NCBI GenBank assembly: GCA_035301545.1
Contig: DATGUA010000025.1
Coordinates: 1-64,000, forward strand
Reading direction: 5' to 3'
DNA: 64,000 nucleotides
DNA from: DATGUA01 sp035301545
GTDB taxonomy: Bacteria > Bacillota > Clostridia > Tissierellales > Tissierellaceae
The position numbers and the translations under genes were made by a program. This document shows, in pieces, positions 8,922 through 17,762 of the stretch. The notes beneath the pieces were generated by a model. That model was not told where the DNA came from. It did no database searches and worked only from the letters and a program-made list of their open reading frames with translations. Numbering within the stretch: position 1 is the first letter of the stretch; each line of letters starts with the position of its first letter.

Positions 8922-11357
8922 ATGAATATTAAGGAATTAAATCTTATTGGTTTTGGAAAATTTAATAATAAAATTATAGAATTAGAAGAAGGGATTAATA
9001 TAATCTATGGAGAAAATGAGGCTGGTAAAAGTACAATACATAATTTTATAAATGGAATGTTTTATGGTTTTTTAAGACCTTATGTTAAAAGGACTCTATA
9101 TCTAGAAGATCATACTAAATATAATCCCTGGGAAGGGCAAAACTATTCAGGGATTATAAGATTTGTAGATGATAATAAAGATTATAGAATTGAAAGAACA
9201 TTTACTAAAGGAAATGAAGGTACTATTGTTTTATTAGAAGATACTGGAGAAGATATAACTAGAGATATAGATAATGGTAATAGAGGTCGAGTACTACAAC
9301 CAGGCTTTCAGTTTTTTGGCTTTAATGATACAGTATATTCTAATACGATTTCTGTAGGTCAGTTAAGAAGCAAGACGGAGAAAGACTTAGCTAATGAAAT
9401 AAGGGATAAATTAGTAAATATATCTACTACTTTAGATGATGATCTTTCTGTAGAAAAGTCTTTAGATTATTTAGATAAAGAATTAAAAAAGATAGGAACT
9501 ACAAGAGCTACTACTAGCTTATATGGTAGGACTAAAATAAAATTAGAAGAATTTAATTCTAAGAGAAAGTCTATATTAAAATTAAGAGAAGAATATAGTG
9601 AATTATTAAATCGAGATATAGAGTTTGAGAAGAAATTAGAAGATAAGGAAAAAGAATTATTATTATTAAAAGAAAAGTTAAAAAAGGCTATTATTTTAGA
9701 AAAGTATAAAACATATAAAGAAGGTAAATTATTACAAAATGAAATAATAGATTTACAAGAAAAATCTAAAGAATATGAAAAATATAAAGATTTATCGAAG
9801 GAAGATTATGAAATAGCTAGAGATTTATATAATGAAATTAATTTTTTAAATAAAGAGGAAAAGGAATTAAATACTTCTATTATAGAGGTGAAGAATAGAT
9901 TAGAGGAATTAGAAAGTGAAAGAAATAAAAATATAAAGATTAATGAAAATATTTCAGTAGATTATATGAGATTTGAATCTTATGAAGAAGAAAAAAATGA
10001 TAAAATATATAAAGATAATAGTAATCAGATAGAATTTATAAAAAGAGATTATAAGGATACTTTAAAGTCAAAAAAATTATGTATAGGAGTATCTATATTA
10101 AGTATAATTATTTTTCTAAGTTCTATGATTATGGTAACTTTAGGATATCCATCTATTATACTAAGAATAAATATTATATCTATACCCCTATTAATATTTA
10201 TGATTTTAGGTATTAGAAAATTAGATATTAAGTTAAAAGATATAAAAGAAGAAAAAGACAAAATTAGAATAGATGAAGAAAAACGATTAAAAAAGATAAA
10301 GAAATTAGAAGATGAACAAAAGGGTATTCTTAGAAGATATAATATAGATTCTAAATTAGAATTAAAAAAATTATATGATGAAAATCATTTGATATCATTG
10401 AAAAATAAGAATCGAGAAGAAAGTAATAAAGAAAATAAAAGTAGAAAAGAGAAATATTCAAATAAAATAGAAGATATAAGGTTGGAGATAAAGGAAAAGA
10501 GAACAATATTAAATAAAATTTTAGAAAGAAATCTTTCATCAGATTTAAAAGAGTTAAAAGCTGGTTTAGAGAAACAGATTGCTTATAACAATATGATCCT
10601 AGATATGAAAAATAAACAAGATTTATTAGAAAAAATTTTAGGAGATTTTACTTTAGATAATTTAAAGAAAGATTTAGATAATTATACTCAAGATTTAGAA
10701 ATAATAAATAATGATATAGATATTGAAGAAATAAAAATAGAAATAGATAATAAAAGGTCTAATATATCTAATATTAAAATGAAAAAAGTAGCCATAGAAG
10801 AGAGGCAAAGGAATTTAAATAAAGATATTTCTCAATTAGTTGAAATAAATGAAGAAATTCAAAGAAAAGAAGATTTAATAAATAAATTAGATAGTAAAAG
10901 AGCTTCACTAGAAATGGCTATAGAAAGTATAAAGTCAATTTCCAAAGATATTCATAGGGAATTTGCTCCATTTATTAATAAAAAAGTAGGAAGAATAATT
11001 AAAGGAATAACAGATAATAAATATGAAGGTATTAGAATTGATGAAAATTTAGATATGGGAGTTATTAATCCTATTACCCGGGAAATTATTAGTATAGATA
11101 ATTTAAGTGGTGGTACAATAGATCAATTATATTTTGCTTTAAGATTTGGAATTATAGATTCAATAAATGATAAAAAACTACCATTAATATTAGATGATTG
11201 TTTTATACAATATGATGATTATAGATTAAAAAATATATTAAAGTTTCTAATAAATGAAAGTGAAAATAGACAAATTATATTATTTACATGTCATAATCGG
11301 GAGAAAGAGATATTAAACAATGAGGATATAGATTTTAATATGATTTCCCTATCTTAA
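8922..11357 (+). CDS. SMC/RecN-like AAA ATPase, YhaN type, with membrane segments
   Basis: The 811-residue protein starts with an ABC-ATPase half: Walker A YGENEAGKST at residues 29-38. It has long Lys/Glu-rich coiled coils (about 190-370 and 430-690) and a C-terminal half with LSGGTIDQLYFALR near 728 and Walker B LPLILDDCF near 756. In the middle, residues about 385-435 form two strongly hydrophobic helices, so the protein is probably membrane-anchored at the coiled-coil apex. It pairs with the upstream SbcD-like nuclease (4-bp gap). Rad50/SbcC would lack the hydrophobic pair and carry a zinc hook, and no CxxC hook is present. The stop codon lies inside the first of two palindromes. Confidence 0.85.
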   Translation: MNIKELNLIGFGKFNNKIIELEEGINIIYGENEAGKSTIHNFINGMFYGFLRPYVKRTLYLEDHTKYNPWEGQNYSGIIRFVDDNKDYRIERTFTKGNEGTIVLLEDTGEDITRDIDNGNRGRVLQPGFQFFGFNDTVYSNTISVGQLRSKTEKDLANEIRDKLVNISTTLDDDLSVEKSLDYLDKELKKIGTTRATTSLYGRTKIKLEEFNSKRKSILKLREEYSELLNRDIEFEKKLEDKEKELLLLKEKLKKAIILEKYKTYKEGKLLQNEIIDLQEKSKEYEKYKDLSKEDYEIARDLYNEINFLNKEEKELNTSIIEVKNRLEELESERNKNIKINENISVDYMRFESYEEEKNDKIYKDNSNQIEFIKRDYKDTLKSKKLCIGVSILSIIIFLSSMIMVTLGYPSIILRINIISIPLLIFMILGIRKLDIKLKDIKEEKDKIRIDEEKRLKKIKKLEDEQKGILRRYNIDSKLELKKLYDENHLISLKNKNREESNKENKSRKEKYSNKIEDIRLEIKEKRTILNKILERNLSSDLKELKAGLEKQIAYNNMILDMKNKQDLLEKILGDFTLDNLKKDLDNYTQDLEIINNDIDIEEIKIEIDNKRSNISNIKMKKVAIEERQRNLNKDISQLVEINEEIQRKEDLINKLDSKRASLEMAIESIKSISKDIHREFAPFINKKVGRIIKGITDNKYEGIRIDENLDMGVINPITREIISIDNLSGGTIDQLYFALRFGIIDSINDKKLPLILDDCFIQYDDYRLKNILKFLINESENRQIILFTCHNREKEILNNEDIDFNMISLS

Positions 11358-11393
11358 AGTAAACTTAAAGTAATACTTTAAGTTTACTTTAAG
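11353..11393. repeat. 18-bp perfect palindromic hairpin overlapping the stop of the YhaN-like gene
   Basis: The arm CTTAAAGTAAACTTAAAG at 11353-11370 is perfectly inverted at 11376-11393 around TAATA. No T-tract follows. The hairpin covers the TAA stop at 11355-11357. It may act as an atypical 3' end or as a repeat element. Confidence 0.8.
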
Positions 11394-11401
11394 ATTAATT
11401 G

Positions 11402-11456
11402 AAGTTAAACTTTAACATTAAGTTAGGTTTTCAACCCTAATGTTAAAGTTTAACTT
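11402..11456. repeat. 19-bp perfect inverted repeat downstream of the YhaN-like gene
   Basis: AAGTTAAACTTTAACATTA at 11402-11420 is perfectly inverted at 11438-11456. The 17-nt spacer itself can extend the stem partly (TTAGG with CCTAA). It lies 8 bp after the first palindrome and shares the AAGTTTAACTTT-like theme. Confidence 0.8.
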
Positions 11457-11529
11457 TAGGCTAAGAGAACTGTAAATTAAGAGGTTTGTAAGGCTCATGT
11501 ACTACATTAACATTAACAGAGGTGCTTAG

Positions 11530-12219
11530 ATGATATACGGAATTGGAGATTTACACTTTGATTATTCCAAGAGTAAGCCTATGGACATATTTGGAGATAA
11601 TTGGGTGGAACATGAAGAACAAATTATAAATAATTGGAAAGATATTGTAAAAGATGAAGATTTAGTATTAATACCTGGGGATATTTCCTGGGCATTAAAA
11701 CTAAATGAAGCTTATGATGATCTTAAACGAGTCGATAAACTACCTGGTAAGAAAATATTGAGTAAAGGTAATCATGATTATTGGTGGCAAAGTCTAAAAA
11801 AAATCAATGATTTAGGACTTAAATCTTTATACTTTATTCAGAATACATCATATATATATGATAATATATCTATATCAGGAACTAGAGGTTGGTCCTCTAG
11901 AGATAGTAATGATTTTGATGAATCAGATGAAAAAGTGTTTAGAAGAGAATTATTAAGGCTTGAGATGTCTTTAAATAATATTAAGGAAGAGGTTGATACC
12001 AAAATAGTTATGTTACATTATCCACCTTTTAATAATAATAGAGAACCTAATGAATTTGTAGAATTAATGAAAGAACAGGATGTTGATATATGTGTTTATG
12101 GGCATCTTCATGCCGAAGGTCATAAACATATAGTAGAAGGAAATATATCAGACATAGATTTTTATTGTATTTCTAGTGACTATATTAAGTTTATACCAAA
12201 ATTGATTATAGGAGAATGA
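11530..12219 (+). CDS. metallophosphoesterase family protein
   Basis: The 229-residue calcineurin-like phosphoesterase has all metal motifs in order: IGDLHFDYS, GDISWALK, GNHDYWW, MLHYPPF and YGHLHAEGH. Its length and motifs fit the small YkuE/YfcE-unlike group of cytoplasmic phosphoesterases found in clostridia. The natural substrate is unknown. RBS GAGGTG precedes ATG 11530. The nagB gene starts at its very end, so it heads the nagB-nagA-CYTH operon. Confidence 0.85.
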   Translation: MIYGIGDLHFDYSKSKPMDIFGDNWVEHEEQIINNWKDIVKDEDLVLIPGDISWALKLNEAYDDLKRVDKLPGKKILSKGNHDYWWQSLKKINDLGLKSLYFIQNTSYIYDNISISGTRGWSSRDSNDFDESDEKVFRRELLRLEMSLNNIKEEVDTKIVMLHYPPFNNNREPNEFVELMKEQDVDICVYGHLHAEGHKHIVEGNISDIDFYCISSDYIKFIPKLIIGE

Positions 12220-12224
12220 TAGAT

Positions 12225-12956
12225 ATGAAATTAATAGTTGAAAAAGATTATGAAGAATTAAGTAGAAGAGCTTCAGAAATATTAGTAAAAGAAATTCAAG
12301 ATAATCCTGAAATAGTATTAGGATTAGCAACAGGAAGCACACCTAAAAGAATGTATGAGCTGTTAATTGAGGAATATAAAAAAGGTAGTATAGATTTCTC
12401 AGAAGTCCAAACATTTAATCTAGATGAATATATAGGATTAAGTGAAGATAATCCAAAAAGTTATAATTATTATATGCAAGAGAATTTATTTAACCATATT
12501 AATATAATTCCAGAAAATACTCATATTCCAAATGGCAAAGCTATGAATTTAGAAAGCTATTGTAAAGAATACGAAGATAGTATAAAAAGAGCAGGAGGAA
12601 TTGATGTTCAAATTTTAGGTATAGGAACTGATGGACATATAGGATTTAATGAACCAGCTAATGAACTAGAAGCAGAAACATGTGTAGTAAATTTATCAGA
12701 ATCTACTATAAAAGCTAATTCAAGATTTTTTGCTTCAGATGTCATGGTTCCTAGAGAAGCTATTACTATGGGAGTAGGAAGTATACTAAAAGCTAAAAAA
12801 ATTATACTTTTAGCTAATGGAGAGAAAAAACGTAATGTAATAAAAGACCTATTAGAAAAGCCTATTATTTCTACTCATTTACCAGTATCACTTTTACGAT
12901 TACATCCTAATGTAACTATTATTGTAGATGAGGAAGCTTATGAAGGAGAAAAATAA
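12225..12956 (+). CDS. nagB: glucosamine-6-phosphate deaminase
   Basis: The 243-residue protein (from ATG 12225) converts glucosamine-6-phosphate to fructose-6-phosphate and ammonia in the cytoplasm. Signature motifs are present: LATGSTPKRMYE, FNLDEYIGL, GIGTDGHIGFNEPA and the C-terminal THLPVSLLRLHP. ATG 12225 is favoured over ATG 12216 because GGAG at 12211-12214 is well spaced only for the former, and MKLIVEKDY matches the family N-terminus. It is two bases ahead of nagA, so amino-sugar catabolism is encoded together, probably for recycled cell-wall sugars since no PTS transporter is adjacent. Confidence 0.95.
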   Translation: MKLIVEKDYEELSRRASEILVKEIQDNPEIVLGLATGSTPKRMYELLIEEYKKGSIDFSEVQTFNLDEYIGLSEDNPKSYNYYMQENLFNHINIIPENTHIPNGKAMNLESYCKEYEDSIKRAGGIDVQILGIGTDGHIGFNEPANELEAETCVVNLSESTIKANSRFFASDVMVPREAITMGVGSILKAKKIILLANGEKKRNVIKDLLEKPIISTHLPVSLLRLHPNVTIIVDEEAYEGEK

Positions 12957-12958
12957 AT

Positions 12959-14119
12959 ATGAAAACTTTAATTAAAAATGTAAGAATTATAACTCCAAAT
13001 GAAGTCTTAGATAATTTTGGAATAGTAATAGAAGAAGGTAAGATCGAAGATATAGTATGTGAAGATGATATAGATATATATAATATAAAAAATATAATAG
13101 ATGGAGATGGACAATATTTAGCACCTGGATTTGTTGATATACATAATCATGGAAATTCAGGATTTGATATAATGGATTCTACAGAAGAAGCTTTAGACGA
13201 GATGGGAAGATATCATATTTCTAAGGGGATTACTTCTTATTTAGGAACTATAATTACTTCTTCATATGAAGATATGGAAAAAGCAGCAGAAAATATAGTG
13301 AAATATAAAAATAAAGAAGATATAGCAGAAATAATAGGTATTCATTTAGAAGGGCCTTTCTTTAATACTAATAAAAAGGGAGCTCAACCTGATAAATATA
13401 TAAAATTACCAGATAAAGAATATATTAAAAGATTATTAAAATTAACTAGTAATAATCTTAAAATGGTATCACTAGCACCTGAATTAGAAGGAGCTATAGA
13501 TATAATAAGACTTTTAAAGGACAATAATATTGTAGTTTCTATAGCTCATTCTGATGCAAATTATAATGAAGCTAAAAAAGGGATAGAAAATGGGATAACT
13601 GTAGCTACCCATTTATATAATGGAATGAAAGGATTTAGCCATAGGGAACCTGGAGCTGTAGGAGCTGCTCTTACTGATGATAGAGTATATTGTGAGATAA
13701 TATATGATAGATTTCATCTCCATGATATAGCAGTAAAAATAGCATTAGATATGAAAGGCTATGATAAGATAGTTTTAATTTCAGATGCTATGATGGCTGC
13801 AGGGTTAGAAGAAGGAGAATACCTGTTAGGTGGGCAAAAGGTATTTGTAAAGGATGGAAAACCTAGATTAGAAACAGGAGGTATAGCTGGTTCTACATTA
13901 AACTTACAAAAAGCTGTTTATAATATGGTGAATTATCTTCAAGTACCTATTCATGAAGCTGTTAAAATGGCAAGTTTAAATCCTTCTAGATCTATTAATA
14001 TGGATAAAGATATAGGAAGTATTGAAAGAGGGAAGAAAGCAGATTTAATTTTATTTGATGAAGAAATCAATATTAAAGATGTTTACTTAGGAGGAAAATT
14101 AGTATGGAAAGAGAATTAG
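12959..14119 (+). CDS. nagA: N-acetylglucosamine-6-phosphate deacetylase
   Basis: The 386-residue amidohydrolase has FVDIHNHGNSGFD at the metal site, then HLEGPFF, IAHSDANYNEA, ATHLYNGMKGF and LISDAMMAAG, which is the NagA order. It removes acetate from GlcNAc-6-phosphate to feed NagB. The start follows GGAGAAAAATAAAT, with the RBS inside the end of nagB. Its last 16 bases overlap the start of the CYTH gene in another frame. The ORF is intact and of normal length. Confidence 0.95.
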   Translation: MKTLIKNVRIITPNEVLDNFGIVIEEGKIEDIVCEDDIDIYNIKNIIDGDGQYLAPGFVDIHNHGNSGFDIMDSTEEALDEMGRYHISKGITSYLGTIITSSYEDMEKAAENIVKYKNKEDIAEIIGIHLEGPFFNTNKKGAQPDKYIKLPDKEYIKRLLKLTSNNLKMVSLAPELEGAIDIIRLLKDNNIVVSIAHSDANYNEAKKGIENGITVATHLYNGMKGFSHREPGAVGAALTDDRVYCEIIYDRFHLHDIAVKIALDMKGYDKIVLISDAMMAAGLEEGEYLLGGQKVFVKDGKPRLETGGIAGSTLNLQKAVYNMVNYLQVPIHEAVKMASLNPSRSINMDKDIGSIERGKKADLILFDEEINIKDVYLGGKLVWKEN

Positions 14120-14649
14120 AAGTTAAGGTATTAGGTATGGATTTAGATGAACTAGAAGATAAGGTTAAAGATTTAGGAGGTAAACTGATAGCTAAAGAAC
14201 TTCAAGAAAATACTTTAATAGATTCTAAAGATAAACCAATTAAATCCTATCTAGATGGCTATTTAAGAGTGAGAGAGACTAAAGATTTATTAGATAATAA
14301 GGTTAATGTAAACTTAACCTTAAAGAAGAACATTAACTTAGATGGACTTAGAGATAACATAGAACTTAATGCTAAAGTTGAAGATAAAGAAATGATGATT
14401 AAAATTTTAGACGAACTAGGATTTAATAATATTGAAATTGGTCATAAAGAGAGAAAGTCTTATAGATTAAAAGAAGCTAGAATAGACTTTGATAAATGGG
14501 ATGAAAGAACATACCCTTTTCCATATTTGGAGATAGAAGTAAAGGATAGAAAACATTTAAATGAAATAATAACATTATTAGAAATTCCTCAGGAAAATAT
14601 ATCTACTAAATCTATAGTAGAACTTAGAAATGAATTAGAACTGTTATAG
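14104..14649 (+). CDS. CYTH-domain protein (class IV adenylate cyclase/triphosphatase-like)
   Basis: The 181-residue protein begins with the diagnostic ExExK motif (Glu4, Glu6, Lys8 in MERELEVKV). It continues with RVRET, LTLKK and IDFDKWDE strands of the triphosphate tunnel fold. Members hydrolyse inorganic triphosphate or thiamine triphosphate, or cyclise ATP, and the activity here is not predictable. AGGAGG inside the end of nagA is its RBS, and the genes overlap by 16 bp, so translation is coupled to nagA. Confidence 0.82.
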   Translation: MERELEVKVLGMDLDELEDKVKDLGGKLIAKELQENTLIDSKDKPIKSYLDGYLRVRETKDLLDNKVNVNLTLKKNINLDGLRDNIELNAKVEDKEMMIKILDELGFNNIEIGHKERKSYRLKEARIDFDKWDERTYPFPYLEIEVKDRKHLNEIITLLEIPQENISTKSIVELRNELELL

Positions 14650-14694
14650 ATTAAATTGAAATGAAATAATAATATCTATTAGGAGGTAGGATGA

Positions 14695-16086
14695 ATGCTA
14701 GACAAAAGAGTCATAGAAAATGTATTAACAGCTGCTCTATCTAAAGGTGGAGATTTTGCAGAAGTCTTTGTAGAAGATAAGAAAAATGGTCAGATTACAA
14801 TGATAGGTGGATTAGTAGAAACTAATATTTCAGGTAGAGATTATGGTATAGGTATAAGAATATTAGATAAATTTAATAGTGTATATGCATATACTAATGA
14901 TTCATCTGAGAAAAATCTAATTAAAATAGCTAAACAAGCAGCTACAGCTTTAGATAATAAGCAGGTAGAGTTAAATCTTAATCTAATAAATAAAAAGGTA
15001 GGGGATAATAATCCTATTGATATTTATTTACATGATGTAAAGAAAAAAGATAAGATTACTCTTCTTAAAAAAGGATATGAAGCAGCTAAATCTTATAATG
15101 ATGTAATTACTCAGGTAACTTCTAATTATATGGAGGAAGAACAAAAAGTACTCATAGCAAATACTGAAGGATTATTAGCTAGAGATTCTAGAGTAAGAAC
15201 TAGATATATAGTACAATCAGTAGCTTCTAAAGATGGAGAAATGCAAGTAGGAGTAGATGGACCTGGGGCATCTATGGGATTTGAGTTCTATGATACTATT
15301 GATGTAGAAAAAGTAGGAAGAGAAGCTTCAAGGATAGCAGTTACTGCTATAAATTCTGACTATTGTCCTAGCGGTACTATGCCTGTAATAATAGATAATG
15401 AATTTGGAGGGGTATTATTTCACGAGGCCTGTGGACACGGATTAGAAGCTGAATTTGTATCTAAAGGTACTTCAATCTTTGCTAATAAATTAGGAGAGCA
15501 AATAGCATCTCCATTAGTAACTGCAATAGATGATGGTAGACTAAAAAACGAATGGGGAACTACTAATATAGATGATGAAGGTACACCAACTCAAAGAAAT
15601 ATATTAATTGAAAATGGAATTTTAAAATCTTATTTAATAGATAAATTAAATGGTAGAAGAATGGGAATGAAGTCTACAGGATCTGGTAGAAGACAATCTT
15701 ATAAATTTGCACCAACCTCTAGAATGAATAATACATTTATAGGGAATGGTGAATCTAGTTTAGAAGATATGATAAATAGTACAGATTATGGCCTATATGC
15801 TAAAAAGCTAGGTGGAGGTAGTGTGAATCCTGCAACAGGGGACTTTAATTTTGCAGTTATGGAAGGATATATTATAAAAAATGGAAAAATACAAAAACCA
15901 GTCAGAGGGGCAACTCTTATAGGTAATGGTGGAGAGGTATTAAAAGAAATAGATATGGTAGGGAATAATTTAAAATTAGGCCAAGGGATGTGCGGAGCAT
16001 CTAGCGGTACAATTCCTACAAATGTAGGTCAACCTAGTATAAGAGTAGAATCATTAACAGTCGGCGGAAGGGAGGAGGAGCAGTAA
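14695..16086 (+). CDS. tldD: TldD-type metalloprotease subunit
   Basis: The 463-residue protein has the catalytic zinc motif HEACGH at residues 243-248 and the conserved GSGRRQSYKFAP and GGGSVNPATGDFNF segments of the U62 family. TldD with TldE forms a heterodimeric protease that cleaves unstructured peptides, known for microcin B17 maturation and CcdA degradation. A housekeeping role is likely here because no peptide biosynthesis genes are near. AGGAGG at 14681-14686 precedes ATG 14695. It is directly followed by the partner gene. Confidence 0.93.
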   Translation: MLDKRVIENVLTAALSKGGDFAEVFVEDKKNGQITMIGGLVETNISGRDYGIGIRILDKFNSVYAYTNDSSEKNLIKIAKQAATALDNKQVELNLNLINKKVGDNNPIDIYLHDVKKKDKITLLKKGYEAAKSYNDVITQVTSNYMEEEQKVLIANTEGLLARDSRVRTRYIVQSVASKDGEMQVGVDGPGASMGFEFYDTIDVEKVGREASRIAVTAINSDYCPSGTMPVIIDNEFGGVLFHEACGHGLEAEFVSKGTSIFANKLGEQIASPLVTAIDDGRLKNEWGTTNIDDEGTPTQRNILIENGILKSYLIDKLNGRRMGMKSTGSGRRQSYKFAPTSRMNNTFIGNGESSLEDMINSTDYGLYAKKLGGGSVNPATGDFNFAVMEGYIIKNGKIQKPVRGATLIGNGGEVLKEIDMVGNNLKLGQGMCGASSGTIPTNVGQPSIRVESLTVGGREEEQ

Positions 16087-16087
16087 T

Positions 16088-17431
16088 ATGAAATATAAAG
16101 ATCTTTTAAAGAAATTATTAAATCAGGGTAAGGATAGGGTAGAAGAATTAGAAGCTTTTTTAGTTAAAAATAAAGAAATAGATATAAATATCTATGAAGG
16201 GGAAATTTCTAAGTATTCTATAGCAGAAAGTGGTGGATTATCCTTAAGAGGATTGTCTGATGGAAAGATGGGATATTCTTATACGGAAAAACTAGATGAA
16301 AGCTCCTTCCATGAATTAATAGATAATGTAGTTGAAAATGCTAAGTATATAGATGAAGATCCAGAAAGAATATTTTCTGGTTCAGATGAATATGAAAATC
16401 AAGATAATTTTAATGAAGAATTAAAAGATATAGAATTAGAAGATAAGATTCAATTTTTATTAGATTTAGAAAAAGAAGCATTAGAATTAGATGATAGAGT
16501 ATCTAAAGTTAATATATGTGCATATCAAGAATTTGAAAATGAAAGATATATATTAAATACTAAAGAGGTAGACTTACAGGATAGAGCTAATGTTGGAGTA
16601 GTATATATAGCTGTAATAGTTAAAGATGGAGAAGATACTAAGACAGGAATGAGTTATAAAGTATTTAATGATTTTTCTGATATAAACTATGAAGAAATGG
16701 CAAAAGAAGCAGTAGAAAATGGGACTTCTATGTTAGGTGCAAGATCGGTAAAATCTAATAATTATCCTATAATATTTGAGAATAAAACTTTTGCTAATTT
16801 ATTAGCTGCATTTTCTTCTATATTTATGGCAGATAATGTACAGAAAGGATTATCACTTTTAAAAGGAAGATTAGGAGAGACAATTGGAAGTCCTATTTTA
16901 ACTATTGTAGATGATCCGTTTTTAGAAGAGGGATTTGGATCAAGAAATTTTGATGACGAAGGAACTAGTACTAGATTTAAAAATATAGTAGATAATGGAG
17001 AACTAAAAAACTATCTTTATAATTGGAAAGCAGCTGATAAAGATGGAGTAGAATCTACAGGTAATGCTAGTAGATCATATAAAGGTACAATATCTACATC
17101 ACCTACAAATCTTTATATAGTAAAAGGAGATATGAGTCTAGAAGAATTAATGGGTTATGCAGAAAGTGGATTATATATTAATAATCTTGAAGGACTTCAT
17201 TCTGGATTAAATCCAGTTTCAGGTGATTTCTCTCTATCTGCATCAGGATATAAAGTAGAGTATGGAGAAGTAACTAATCCTGTAAATCAAATTACTATAG
17301 CGGGGAATCTATTTGAAGTATTTAAAAATATAGAAGTAATAGGAAATGATTTAGAATTTGGAATGCTATCATCTGGATATATAGGATCTCCATCTGTAGT
17401 AGTTAGTTCTCTAACAGTATCAGGAGAATAA
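16088..17431 (+). CDS. tldE: TldE/PmbA-type partner subunit
   Basis: The 447-residue protein shares the TldD fold (DDPFLEEGFGSRNFDDEGT, HSGLNPVSGDFSLSASGY) but lacks the HExxxH zinc motif, as expected for the non-catalytic TldE/PmbA subunit. It begins one base after tldD. GGGAGGAGG at the end of tldD supplies the RBS. A strong terminator follows at 17467-17508, so the two genes form their own unit. Confidence 0.92.
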   Translation: MKYKDLLKKLLNQGKDRVEELEAFLVKNKEIDINIYEGEISKYSIAESGGLSLRGLSDGKMGYSYTEKLDESSFHELIDNVVENAKYIDEDPERIFSGSDEYENQDNFNEELKDIELEDKIQFLLDLEKEALELDDRVSKVNICAYQEFENERYILNTKEVDLQDRANVGVVYIAVIVKDGEDTKTGMSYKVFNDFSDINYEEMAKEAVENGTSMLGARSVKSNNYPIIFENKTFANLLAAFSSIFMADNVQKGLSLLKGRLGETIGSPILTIVDDPFLEEGFGSRNFDDEGTSTRFKNIVDNGELKNYLYNWKAADKDGVESTGNASRSYKGTISTSPTNLYIVKGDMSLEELMGYAESGLYINNLEGLHSGLNPVSGDFSLSASGYKVEYGEVTNPVNQITIAGNLFEVFKNIEVIGNDLEFGMLSSGYIGSPSVVVSSLTVSGE

Positions 17432-17466
17432 TTAACAAGAGGGAATAAAAAGTAAATAAAAAATAA

Positions 17467-17508
17467 AAAGGTTGTCAAGAATTTTTAAAATTCTTGGCAA
17501 CTTTTTTT
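17467..17508 (+). terminator. terminator after tldE
   Basis: AAAAGGTTGTCAAGAATTTT is paired with AAAATTCTTGGCAACTTTTT, which runs on into T residues. Confidence 0.92.
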
Positions 17509-17698
17509 ATATAGATTAATTTCAAAGTATTTGGAGTTTTGACAAGTCTGATTTAAGCTTTGGTGTTTTCGACCTTTTCCACAGATAAATTAGATTTAAT
17601 AGGAATATTTTAATGAAAATTAAAAGTCTTTGTATTATTATAGCGAAAGATGTAAAGAGGCGTTTTTCTAATAATTAGACATATCTCTAATTATTATA
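17509..17698 (+). promoter_or_regulatory. intergenic region with a 10-bp inverted repeat (possible operator) before an ArsR-type gene
   Basis: No gene was found in this stretch. At 17669-17678 TAATAATTAG is perfectly inverted at 17687-17696 (CTAATTATTA) with an 8-bp spacer. It ends two bases before the -35 box of the next promoter. The position suits a regulator-binding site, possibly for the downstream ArsR-type protein itself. Confidence 0.5.
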
Positions 17699-17727
17699 TT
17701 GACACCTTAAAATATAATTAATATAAT
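17699..17727 (+). promoter_or_regulatory. consensus sigma-A promoter for the ArsR-type gene
   Basis: TTGACA at 17699-17704, a 17-bp spacer and TATAAT at 17722-17727 form a perfect consensus promoter, 35 bp before the chosen start. Confidence 0.88.
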
Positions 17728-17762
17728 ATAAACAACAAATAATGGAAGGTGAGATATTATTT

